Source: Acinetobacter sp. NIPH 2100 (lineage in GTDB: Bacteria; Pseudomonadota; Gammaproteobacteria; Pseudomonadales; Moraxellaceae). Taken from it: a DNA stretch of 64,000 nucleotides. A program made the translations under genes and the position numbers. The notes below the pieces were generated by a model. It saw only the letters and a program-made list of their open reading frames with translations, was not told the origin of the DNA and did no database searches. The stretch spans positions 3,367,149 through 3,431,148 of the forward strand of contig NZ_KB850224.1 of NCBI RefSeq assembly GCF_000369805.1, written 5' to 3'. This document shows positions 37,931-45,538 of this stretch, piece after piece (positions within the stretch are counted from its first letter, which is position 1; the number at the start of each line of letters is the position of its first letter).

Positions 37931-38514
37931 AAAAGACATTAATCAGCACATTTTTATTTGGTCTGATCAGTATACAAGCGCACGCTGACTATGTTGCTCA
38001 ACCCCAATCGGTTGCAACACAAGCAGCGCGATATTCAGTAATGGGTATCAATGAGTTACAAAGCGCAGCAAAAGCGGGTCAAGCAGGTGCACAGTTTTAC
38101 TTAGCAACACGTTATCAATATGGTAAAGACGTTGCCAAAGATGAGAAACAAGCGTTCTCTCTTTTTAAAGCAGCAGCGGATCAGGGCTTATCTGCCGCAC
38201 AGTTAAATGTGGGCCGTATGTATGCAGATGGCATGGGCACAAAAAAAGATGATGCTTTAGCACGTAAATACTTTGAGAAAGCAGCCAGTAACGGCGATAA
38301 CCGTGCTAGCTTTAATCTCGCGATGATGGAAGAGCAAAAGAAAAACTATATGGGTGCTTATCAGTGGTATGAGCTTTCAACCCGTGATGGCATGCTCGAT
38401 ACCAAAGTAATCAAACTTTCTGAAGGTAAGAAAACTGCTTTGGCGGCTAACCTGACTCAAGATCAGATCCGTACTGCACGTGACCGTGCTGATAAATGGA
38501 TTCAGGCACAATAA
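37927..38514 (+). CDS. Sel1-like repeat exported protein
   Basis: The 195-residue protein has a signal peptide ending ISIQAHA and at least three Sel1-type (TPR-like) repeats, for example GAQFYLATRYQYGKDVAKD, SAAQLNVGRMYADGMGTKKD and RASFNLAMMEEQKKN. Sel1 repeats form helical scaffolds for protein contacts, here probably in the periplasm. The ATG overlaps the metW stop (ATGA), so it belongs to the metX-metW operon at the level of transcription, although no methionine role is evident. A terminator follows. The partner protein is unknown. Confidence 0.85.
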   Translation: MKKTLISTFLFGLISIQAHADYVAQPQSVATQAARYSVMGINELQSAAKAGQAGAQFYLATRYQYGKDVAKDEKQAFSLFKAAADQGLSAAQLNVGRMYADGMGTKKDDALARKYFEKAASNGDNRASFNLAMMEEQKKNYMGAYQWYELSTRDGMLDTKVIKLSEGKKTALAANLTQDQIRTARDRADKWIQAQ

Positions 38515-38540
38515 TCTTAATTGTAAGATTTAGCGAAAAT

Positions 38541-38571
38541 ATAAAACCGACTTTCTATGTCGGTTTTATAT
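38541..38571. terminator. Terminator shared by the Sel1 gene and the convergent SUKH gene
   Basis: ATAAAACCGAC (38541-38551) pairs with GTCGGTTTTAT (38559-38569). The hairpin overlaps the last codons of the minus-strand gene. Confidence 0.85.
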
Positions 38572-39088
38572 TTAAGAAATTTAAATCATTGAATTCCTCA
38601 ATATTGTAATCCACCATAGCAAGAAAGAACTCCTCAAAATTTGGAAATCTATCTATTTCTTCTCCTGCTAGCCATATTACTTGGCCTTCTATTAAAGTTC
38701 CTTTAGCACCAATTACAAATAAATCCTTATCAATCAAAGTTGTAGCTATAGGTAAAACACTATTTCTAGTTATATTTTTTTGATCAAAATAAGAATCCTC
38801 AATAGCATCTAATAAACCTTTTGCATAGCTCATAAGTGGGCTCGCAATTAGATCAACTGTTCCAAATAAATCAACATATTGATATATTCCTTTCCAACCA
38901 TTCGCATAACTAAGAAAATTGAAATATAAAGGGTCAACAAATTTTTCTAAGTATTGCTCTACTTCTAATAACTGTATTTTAGTTGCCGCTACTTCTGGCA
39001 AATGATATGGCCAAATATTTTGAATATCAGCCTCATTTATCTTATATTTAACATAAGCCATTTTAGAAATCTGTGTAGGCCAATCCAT
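38555..39088 (-). CDS. SMI1/KNR4 (SUKH) family protein
   Basis: The 177-residue protein has the SUKH pattern: an N-terminal helix with ATKIQLLEVEQYLEKFVDPLYFNFLSYANGW, split as LPEVAATKIQLLEVEQYLEK then YFNFLSYANGW, and VDLFGTVDLI. SUKH proteins are often immunity proteins against polymorphic or contact-dependent toxins, or standalone regulators. No toxin gene is adjacent, so it may be an orphan immunity gene. It is clearly more AT-rich than its neighbours, and its 3' end overlaps the terminator of the Sel1 gene, consistent with a recent insertion. The start ATG at 39088 has GAGGAAGAT upstream. Confidence 0.75.
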   Translation of the reverse strand: MDWPTQISKMAYVKYKINEADIQNIWPYHLPEVAATKIQLLEVEQYLEKFVDPLYFNFLSYANGWKGIYQYVDLFGTVDLIASPLMSYAKGLLDAIEDSYFDQKNITRNSVLPIATTLIDKDLFVIGAKGTLIEGQVIWLAGEEIDRFPNFEEFFLAMVDYNIEEFNDLNFLNIKPT

Positions 39089-39271
39089 ATCTTCCTCTAA
39101 AAATTATTCTTAACTACATCTGATATCATATAAAATATAAAATAAGTAGAATTAGAAAAATACCATAACTCTAATGGCATTAATATTTTTTCTTATAACA
39201 CACATATTCACTACTAATTTCTTAAAAAAATTTCTAAAATTCTACTCAATCTTAGCGAATTTAAAATTTAT

Positions 39272-39895
39272 ATGTCTACCCAACCATGGCTCAACCAAGG
39301 CAGCCTTGTCCTTGCAAGTAATAACAAAGGCAAAGTGGTCGAATTTGAACATCTCTTTCAACAACTTAATCTTCCTATCGAGATTATTCCTCAAGGCAAA
39401 CTCGATATTGAAGATGCGATAGAAGATGGTCTCAGCTTTGTTGAAAATGCCATTATCAAAGCACGTCATGCCTCAAAACTATCAGGTAAACCTGCACTTG
39501 CAGATGACTCAGGCATTTGTGTGCCAATTTTAGGTGGCGCGCCAGGCATCTACTCGGCACGTTATGCGGGCGAGCATGGTAATGATGCTGCCAATAATCA
39601 AAAACTGTTGGCTGATCTTGCACCTTTCCGTAAACAAGGTGAAGCGATTGAAGGCATGTTTGTCTGCGTATTGGCACTGGTCACGCATGCTGAAGACCCA
39701 CTTCCACAAATTTTTCAAGGCATCTGGAAAGGTGATATTTTAGAAGCAGCACGTGGCGAAAATGGCTTTGGTTACGATCCTTTATTCTGGCTACCTGAGC
39801 TGAATGTTTCGAGTGCTGAACTCAGTAAAGCTGAGAAGAATAAAATCAGTCATCGTGGTCAAGCCATGCAGCTGTTTAAAGCCAGTTTGCTTTAA
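39272..39895 (+). CDS. rdgB: XTP/dITP diphosphatase (RdgB/HAM1)
   Basis: The 207-residue pyrophosphatase hydrolyses XTP and ITP/dITP, keeping deaminated purines out of nucleic acids. Family landmarks are LASNNKGKVVEFEHL (about residues 14-28), ALADDSGICVPILGGAPGIYSARYAG (about residues 73-98, given here in two known pieces ADDSGICV and PGIYSARYAG), and GENGFGYDPLFWLPE. Length fits. No ribosome binding site is obvious before the ATG. The upstream 180 bases are AT-rich and contain no gene. A terminator shared with the convergent AEC gene follows. Confidence 0.94.
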   Translation: MSTQPWLNQGSLVLASNNKGKVVEFEHLFQQLNLPIEIIPQGKLDIEDAIEDGLSFVENAIIKARHASKLSGKPALADDSGICVPILGGAPGIYSARYAGEHGNDAANNQKLLADLAPFRKQGEAIEGMFVCVLALVTHAEDPLPQIFQGIWKGDILEAARGENGFGYDPLFWLPELNVSSAELSKAEKNKISHRGQAMQLFKASLL

Positions 39896-39901
39896 ATAGA
39901 C

Positions 39902-39933
39902 AAGTGCTTTAGCTCATGGTTAGAGCACTTTTA
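39902..39933. terminator. Terminator between rdgB and AEC gene
   Basis: AAGTGCT (39902-39908) pairs with AGCACTT (39924-39930), followed by TTT. Confidence 0.6.
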
Positions 39934-40801
39934 AATGCAATACAATGCCATATAACACAATCACGATACAGCTCACGATGGTTCCCGCAGCAATATAGCG
40001 AGCGGATACGCCCGTGCCTTGATAATGCGTTTCCAACGCCACAATATTGGCTGCTGGTGGTAAACAGAATAATAAAAACAAGACAGGGAGCAAAAATTCA
40101 ATGTTGGGAATCGGAATAAAAGAATAGGTCAATGTACAAATCAATATACCCAACAGCATTTTTACGATGAGTGCGCGCGTACTAAAAATCAAATCAGCAA
40201 AATGTACACGTGTATGTCGTAACCACATGCCCAAAATACACATCCCCGCAAAGCTCATACCAAATTTGGCAACATCATAGCTCCACTCTAAAACCAGATT
40301 TCCCTCTAAGCTCTGAAATCCTATACCCCATAAAATCAATGCGATCAATAATGCAAGCACAGGCGGTGACTTTACAACCTTATGCAGTGTTGCAACATAG
40401 TCCATCGGCCCTTTTGAAACCGCAGCAACTGCCCAAATATTGCCAAACAGTGAACCACCAATATACAGCGCAATCATGGCACTACTCACCTGCTCGCCAA
40501 AGAGTGCAATGGCAAAGGGAAAACCCAACCAGCCAATGTTGCTATAACTCGAACAAAGTGCCTGTAAACGATCTTTAGAAGAATAAGCAAACACATAAAA
40601 TAGCAGGATTGATGAAATGAAACTAAACAGGATCAGGGCAAAACTACCCGGCTGATAAAACACCATGTTGTAAATGATGACCACAGGAATAAATAACCGT
40701 GCCAATAAGGAAGAGAGTATCTTCTTTATCTGTTCTGCAAATTTAAATTGAGCTGCCACTAGCCCGAAAATAAAAGCACTTATTGGTAGGAGAAAGGTCA
40801 T
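39920..40801 (-). CDS. AEC family transporter (auxin efflux carrier-like)
   Basis: The 293-residue inner-membrane protein has about ten hydrophobic segments, with the usual AEC pattern in the second half (LFCLPPAANIVALETHYQGTG, with the family's P-AAN motif). AEC proteins export or import small organic acids such as malate or malonate. The ATG at 40801 begins directly with the hydrophobic MTFLLPISAFIFGL; an in-frame ATG at 40858 would add 19 polar residues and has no better ribosome binding site. The gene is divergent from tatA with about 150 bases between. The substrate is unknown. Confidence 0.83.
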   Translation of the reverse strand: MTFLLPISAFIFGLVAAQFKFAEQIKKILSSLLARLFIPVVIIYNMVFYQPGSFALILFSFISSILLFYVFAYSSKDRLQALCSSYSNIGWLGFPFAIALFGEQVSSAMIALYIGGSLFGNIWAVAAVSKGPMDYVATLHKVVKSPPVLALLIALILWGIGFQSLEGNLVLEWSYDVAKFGMSFAGMCILGMWLRHTRVHFADLIFSTRALIVKMLLGILICTLTYSFIPIPNIEFLLPVLFLLFCLPPAANIVALETHYQGTGVSARYIAAGTIVSCIVIVLYGIVLHLKVL

Positions 40802-40954
40802 GTCGATCTGGTTTTTATCATGTATTGATATGCTGCCTATGCTAGCACTATTTACCATTTGGTAGATGCAGTGTCTTAAAACTGCAATATAAGTGTCACA
40901 TCGTTGTCATGCCAAGCTGTTGAGATATACCCAAAGTTTTATAGGAATAGAATA

Positions 40955-41170
40955 ATGGCTGGTTTATCAATTTGGCATGTACTGATTTTTGCAATTGTAG
41001 TGATTCTACTTTTCGGTACATCTAAACTTAAAAACTTAGGGAAAGATGTCGGCGGTGCAGTCAAAGACTTCAAAAAATCAATGAAAGAAGAAGAGGCTGC
41101 AACTCCTTTAAATGAACCGCGTACCATTGATGCTCAAGTTAAAACTACTGAAAGTTCAGTAAAAAGCTAA
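40955..41170 (+). CDS. tatA: Sec-independent translocase TatA
   Basis: The 71-residue protein has one N-terminal transmembrane helix ([19 protein letters not shown]), a short hinge ([13 protein letters not shown]) and an amphipathic helix ([12 protein letters not shown]), the TatA/E pattern that forms the protein-conducting pore. The ATG at 40955 has AGGA 9 bases upstream; an earlier start would add 17 residues with no match to the family. tatB follows after 12 bases and tatC overlaps tatB, giving tatABC. The next gene downstream encodes a twin-arginine PhoX lipoprotein, a likely substrate. Confidence 0.94.
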   Translation: MAGLSIWHVLIFAIVVILLFGTSKLKNLGKDVGGAVKDFKKSMKEEEAATPLNEPRTIDAQVKTTESSVKS

Positions 41171-41182
41171 GCGAGCACGACT

Positions 41183-41629
41183 ATGCTGAATTTGGGAATG
41201 ACCGAGATTTTTTGCTTTGCAGTCATTGCATTGCTGGTCCTCGGTCCTGATAAATTGCCAGAAGCTGCTCGGTTCGTAGCGAAATGGTATGGCAAAATTA
41301 AAAAGTTTATCAACAACATTCAGAATGAAATCGATCGCGAATTACGCCTTTCTGAGTTCCGCGAAGAAATGCAAAAAGAAATTGATAAAATTACTGAACT
41401 TGAACGCAGAATGCAACAACAGCTAGATGCGCTTAAAAGCACACAAACATCATCCGATGCTGAGCCAGTACAAGCAGAGACTAACCGATCAACGGCGACT
41501 TACACCTTACGGTCTCAGCAAGCGATCATTCCATTCAGTCTTGCCTATCAAAAGCAATTACCTTTCAATCTTGAGTCACCCAATGTATTGGCTCAAAAGT
41601 TTGATACAGAATTAAAGATTGCCGTATGA
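41183..41629 (+). CDS. tatB: Sec-independent translocase TatB
   Basis: The 148-residue protein has an N-terminal membrane helix (EIFCFAVIALLVLGPDKLP), the TatB-specific GPDKLPEAAR motif, and a long charged coiled-coil helix (LRLSEFREEMQKEIDKITEL). A low-complexity tail follows. TatB and TatC form the receptor for twin-arginine signal peptides. The stop codon overlaps the tatC start by four bases (ATGA), so the two are coupled. The ribosome binding site is weak (GCGAGC). Confidence 0.93.
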   Translation: MLNLGMTEIFCFAVIALLVLGPDKLPEAARFVAKWYGKIKKFINNIQNEIDRELRLSEFREEMQKEIDKITELERRMQQQLDALKSTQTSSDAEPVQAETNRSTATYTLRSQQAIIPFSLAYQKQLPFNLESPNVLAQKFDTELKIAV

Positions 41630-42390
41630 GCCAATTACCCTCTACTTCAGTAACGACTGAAGAATCTCTTCAACAAATGCCTGTGATGCAGCATTTGATT
41701 GTACTCCGCCAATATCTCTTCAAAATTGTTGGTGTAACGATTTTTCTTTTTTTCTGCTTGTTACCTTTTCGAAACCATACGTATCAATGGCTTTCTGAAC
41801 CGTTAAGACAACAACTTCCTGCAACCTCAACCATGATTGCGACCGATGTGACGGCAACCTTCATGGCACCGTTTAAGCTGAATCTGTTTGTCGCATTTAT
41901 GTTGGCAATGCCCTACATCATTTATCAAATTTGGTCGTTTATCAAACCTGCGCTGTATGAAAAAGAACGCCACTTGGCAATACCTTTGCTGCTAGGCAGT
42001 ATTGTGTTGTTTTATTTAGGCGTGGCCTTTGCATATTTCATTACCTTACCGGCAATTTTGCATTTCTTCATTAGCGTTTCACCTGAAACCGTTGCGCCAA
42101 TGACAGACATCAATAGTTATTTAAGCTTCTGTTTAAAACTTTTCTTGGTATTTGGTTTCACCTTTGAAATCCCAATTATTACCTTAGTACTGATTTTGAT
42201 TGGTGTCGTTAGCACCCAAACACTGATCGAAAAGCGTCGTTTTATCGTTGTGGGATGCTTCTTTGTTGCTATGTTTGTGACCCCACCCGATGCTTTGTCG
42301 ATGATTATGCTGGCCGTTCCGATGTGGATGCTATTTGAATTGGGTTTATTATTTGGAAAAATACTGGAAAAAAGAAAAGCTTCAAATTAA
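41626..42390 (+). CDS. tatC: Sec-independent translocase TatC
   Basis: The 254-residue inner-membrane protein has six transmembrane segments and the TatC landmarks: MQHLIVLRQYLF at the N-terminus, the FIKPALYEKER stretch (with the conserved F-x-x-P-x-L-x-x-E-R pattern) and the FEIPIITLVLILIG segment. It binds twin-arginine signals and completes the tatABC set. The ATG overlaps the tatB stop (ATGA). A terminator follows before the phoX-like gene. Confidence 0.95.
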   Translation: MSQLPSTSVTTEESLQQMPVMQHLIVLRQYLFKIVGVTIFLFFCLLPFRNHTYQWLSEPLRQQLPATSTMIATDVTATFMAPFKLNLFVAFMLAMPYIIYQIWSFIKPALYEKERHLAIPLLLGSIVLFYLGVAFAYFITLPAILHFFISVSPETVAPMTDINSYLSFCLKLFLVFGFTFEIPIITLVLILIGVVSTQTLIEKRRFIVVGCFFVAMFVTPPDALSMIMLAVPMWMLFELGLLFGKILEKRKASN

Positions 42391-42403
42391 TGAGTACAAA
42401 ACT

Positions 42404-42436
42404 AAATCCTCGAAAATATTTCGGGGATTATTTTAT
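42404..42436 (+). terminator. Terminator after tatC
   Basis: AATCC-T-CGAAA pairs with TTTCG-G-GGATT around ATA, an 11-bp stem with one G-T pair, followed by TTTTATTTT. Confidence 0.82.
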
Positions 42437-42474
42437 TTTAATCCTATATTTATTAAATAGTTAAAAAATCTAAA

Positions 42475-42514
42475 TTGTCTTTAAACTGCCTTCAAACTGT
42501 CAGAAAATTGTCAT
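42475..42514 (+). promoter_or_regulatory. Tandem Pho boxes upstream of phoX
   Basis: Four half-sites (TTGTC at 42475, CTGCC at 42486, CTGTC at 42497, TTGTC at 42508) recur every 11 bases. The last pair, CTGTCAGAAAATTGTCAT, is close to the PhoB consensus (CTGTCAT, four bases, CTGTCAT). This argues for PhoB-dependent expression under phosphate starvation. Confidence 0.82.
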
Positions 42515-42573
42515 CTCCGCTTCATAGAATCGATCAGGATTTATTTAACATATATTAAAGATACGGATTTACT

Positions 42574-44559
42574 ATGACAGCCAATACCAATCAGCCAAGT
42601 CGTCGTGATATTTTAAAATGGTTCGCGGGTGTACCGTTTTTACCACTCGGGGCAATGAGCACAGCAGCAGTTTTAGCGGGCTGTAATGATGACAATGATA
42701 ACGACATTGTTACACCACCAACAAAACTGGTTAAATTTAAAAATGCCAAATTTACGCCAATGGCGGCACCAACCACCACTGCCGAGATGGCTACAACTTC
42801 AGTCAAGTCAAGCTTAACCGTGACTTGGGAAGATAATACAAGCACCGAATATAAATTAGGTTATCAAGAGTTTTTCCGCACAGGTATGGAAGTTGATAAT
42901 ATCAATGGCGGCAAAATTATCGCGGGTAGCTATTACGACATTAATAACAATGCGATCAGAGATACATCAATTGCAGGTCAAGAGCGTCAATTCTTCTCTG
43001 ACTGTCCAGATGGTTCTTCAATGATTCATCTCAAAGACGCGCAAGTTGCGGGTGTTACCAACCCAGTCTTTCATGTGGTCCAGTTCGAGTACACCACTCA
43101 AAACTTGGCTAAGCAAAGTATGTATGGTCAATTACCATCTCCGATTGCGGTATTAACCTTAGACCAAGATCAAAAAACTGGACATCTGGCGTTGAAAAAG
43201 TATTTCAACGTTGATATGTCTAAGGTCCACGGCCTATGGATTACCTGTGGTGCCAGTCTTTCACCTTGGAATACGCACCTTTCAAGTGAAGAGTATGAGC
43301 CAGATGCATTCGATCAAATCGGTAGTACCTTAGCAACACTAAGAGCCTACAGTAAAAATCTTTATGGCAATGAAAATACAGCCAATGCCTATAACTATGG
43401 TCATTTACCAGAAATTATTCTGGATGGTAAAGGTCGTGGTACTGCAGTTAAACACTATTGCTTAGGTCGTATTTCACATGAATTGATTCAAGTGATGCCA
43501 GACAACCGTACCGTGATCATGGGTGATGACTATACCAACGGCGGCTTCTTTATGTTCGTTGCAGATAAAGAAAAAGATTTATCTGCTGGAACCCTATATG
43601 TTGCGAAATACACAGCTGAGTTGAATGAGACGTCTACAGCGCCAATTAAATGGATCAAACTGGGTCATACCAACAGTAAGACTATTGAAGATCTAGTGAA
43701 TGTTCGCGGCATTAAAGCTGAAAACATTATGGAGAGCTTGACTACCGTACCAGCGGATTTAACGGGTTATACACAGATTGTACTTGATAAGAAAACCCTC
43801 TGGATCAAGTTAAAAGAAGCGAATAATGGTTTCAGCAAAGAAGAAATCGAATTAGCTGCTGCTTTCCTCGAAACCCACCGTTATGCTGCTTTAAAAGGCG
43901 GTAGTATGGCATTCACCAAAATGGAAGGAACCACAGTTAATATTAAAGACAAGGTGGCTTATTCTGCGCTTGCCAATATTCAAGACTCAATGATTGAAGG
44001 CAAGACAGGCTGGGTTGCAGCGCACAATGTTAAATTTAAGAATACACTGAAAGCAGGCGGTGTACTTGCGCATGATCTTAAAGGCAGCCAAGTTGACCAC
44101 TTAAATAATGTGATCAATAGTGAATGGACACCGTATCAAAGCCATATGGTTCTGATGGGCAAAGATATTCCAGCGGATAGTTTGGGCAATACAGCAGATC
44201 CAAATAATGTTGCAAGTCCAGACAATTTAAAATTCTCTGAAACTTTACGTACCTTGTTCATCGGTGAAGATAGTGGTAACCATACCAATAACTTCCTTTG
44301 GGCTTATAACGTTGATACCAAGTCTTTAGATCGAATTTTATCGACACCAGCAGGTGCAGAATCAACAGGTTTACATGCAGTTGATTCAGTGAATGGTTGG
44401 ACCTATATCATGAGCAACTTCCAGCATGCGGGAGATAGTTCAAACCTTCCTGCTGAGTTAAAAGCAAAAGTTTTAGCGAACTATAATGGTGGTTATAGTG
44501 CAAGCGTTGGCTATATCACAGCCGATCCAGTTGCACCATCAATCGAGAAAAAAGCTTAA
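42574..44559 (+). CDS. phoX: PhoX-family alkaline phosphatase, Tat-exported lipoprotein
   Basis: The 661-residue protein belongs to the PhoX/DUF839 phosphatase family (calcium- and iron-dependent monoesterases). Its N-terminus combines a twin-arginine motif, SRRDILKWF (Arg10-Arg11), with a lipobox AVLAGC (Cys37), so it should travel by Tat and then be lipid-anchored. The lipidated Cys is followed by an Asn/Asp-rich linker. The mature part includes CGASLSPWNTHLSSEEYEPD and later FIGEDSGNHTNNFLWAYN, both typical of PhoX. tatABC lies directly upstream, separated by a terminator, and tandem Pho boxes precede the gene. The specific substrate is unknown. Confidence 0.9.
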   Translation: MTANTNQPSRRDILKWFAGVPFLPLGAMSTAAVLAGCNDDNDNDIVTPPTKLVKFKNAKFTPMAAPTTTAEMATTSVKSSLTVTWEDNTSTEYKLGYQEFFRTGMEVDNINGGKIIAGSYYDINNNAIRDTSIAGQERQFFSDCPDGSSMIHLKDAQVAGVTNPVFHVVQFEYTTQNLAKQSMYGQLPSPIAVLTLDQDQKTGHLALKKYFNVDMSKVHGLWITCGASLSPWNTHLSSEEYEPDAFDQIGSTLATLRAYSKNLYGNENTANAYNYGHLPEIILDGKGRGTAVKHYCLGRISHELIQVMPDNRTVIMGDDYTNGGFFMFVADKEKDLSAGTLYVAKYTAELNETSTAPIKWIKLGHTNSKTIEDLVNVRGIKAENIMESLTTVPADLTGYTQIVLDKKTLWIKLKEANNGFSKEEIELAAAFLETHRYAALKGGSMAFTKMEGTTVNIKDKVAYSALANIQDSMIEGKTGWVAAHNVKFKNTLKAGGVLAHDLKGSQVDHLNNVINSEWTPYQSHMVLMGKDIPADSLGNTADPNNVASPDNLKFSETLRTLFIGEDSGNHTNNFLWAYNVDTKSLDRILSTPAGAESTGLHAVDSVNGWTYIMSNFQHAGDSSNLPAELKAKVLANYNGGYSASVGYITADPVAPSIEKKA

Positions 44560-44578
44560 ATCTACGCTTTTTTCTCAC

Positions 44579-44611
44579 AAAAAAATGCCGACAAATGTCG
44601 GCATTTTTTAT
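44579..44611 (+). terminator. Terminator after phoX
   Basis: AAAAAATGCCGACA and TGTCGGCATTTTTT form a 14-bp stem with a two-base loop. Confidence 0.92.
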
Positions 44612-44755
44612 TCAATGAAGCAATCTCACTGCACTACCCACACTTGTTTGAATACAGTGAAAAATCACAGCAAACGATACTTTTATTTCAGCCACTTTTC
44701 CTGCTTGTAAATAGGTGAACAGAACAACGCTTCTTTTTCTCTCATGTTTCTTATT

Positions 44756-44781
44756 ATAAAAAAGCTCCTTTAAAAGGAGCT
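44756..44781 (-). terminator. Terminator after the exported protein gene at 44809
   Basis: On the minus strand GCTCC-TTTTAAA-GGAGC is followed by a T run of six. Confidence 0.8.
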
Positions 44782-44808
44782 AAATCAAACCAATCTGACT
44801 GTCTATCA

Positions 44809-45459
44809 TTAGTCACCAAAGTCAGAATAATCTTTACTGGTGAATTTGCTATATTTTTTCCAAGGTTCTGCCATATTCACTTGTTGAATGTTTGCTTTCA
44901 TAATGTCATAGCGCAAACCATCTAAGCTACGAATATCAACGCGTTTCGCAATATTGTTACGATTATCCCATTCCACACGGATCTTATTCTTCTTATTTTG
45001 GGCTTCATACCAAGTACTGTTGGTATCCTTTTTGGTGATTTTCATCCCTTTTAAGGTTTTAGGATCAAGTAGCGAATAGACACATGACCAACAGTTGCTT
45101 AAGCCCAGCATATCCACATCCGCATCTTGCAAACGTACGACTGTTTTATCTTCGACCAAAACCAAATTCAATTTGGGCTGTTTTTTCTGATCAATAAAAT
45201 AATGTTGCGCCGCTTCGGCTAAATCTAAGTGTTTATGTCCACCCTTTTCATCGCCATGCTGATGGTGCTTTGGCAACACACGTTCAATCCAAATATTCTG
45301 AGTATCACGATACATACGTTCTTGAAACACACTGGTACGGGTCACACCATCATTGCCAATATTTTGAGACTCACGTGTAATACTGGCACTCAATAACGGT
45401 GCAGCATGCAAAGACGTCATTCCCAAACTGAGCAATACCGAACTCATCACTAGACGCAT
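44809..45459 (-). CDS. Exported protein of unknown function, His-rich segment
   Basis: The 216-residue protein has a signal peptide (MSSVLLSLGMTSLHA, cleavage before APLLS). A His-rich stretch, HHQHGDEKGGHKH, lies at about residues 65-77, and a Cys pair, SNCWSCVYS, at about residues 122-130. I do not recognise a family. The His stretch could bind metal, and the Cys pair could form a disulfide. It is the last gene of a minus-strand run headed by two alkaline phosphatases, but the strong terminator at 45474 lies between, so its expression may be partly independent. AGGAAAT precedes the ATG. Confidence 0.6.
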   Translation of the reverse strand: MRLVMSSVLLSLGMTSLHAAPLLSASITRESQNIGNDGVTRTSVFQERMYRDTQNIWIERVLPKHHQHGDEKGGHKHLDLAEAAQHYFIDQKKQPKLNLVLVEDKTVVRLQDADVDMLGLSNCWSCVYSLLDPKTLKGMKITKKDTNSTWYEAQNKKNKIRVEWDNRNNIAKRVDIRSLDGLRYDIMKANIQQVNMAEPWKKYSKFTSKDYSDFGD

Positions 45460-45473
45460 GTTATTTCCTGCAT

Positions 45474-45510
45474 AAAAAAAGCCTCAGTCATAGTGACTGA
45501 GGTTTTTTGC
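45474..45510 (-). terminator. Terminator after the second PhoA-type gene
   Basis: On the minus strand CCTCAGTCA pairs with TGACTGAGG around three bases, followed by CTTTTTTT. Confidence 0.88.
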
Positions 45511-45538
45511 AATATGATGAAAATATTGAATAAAGCAC

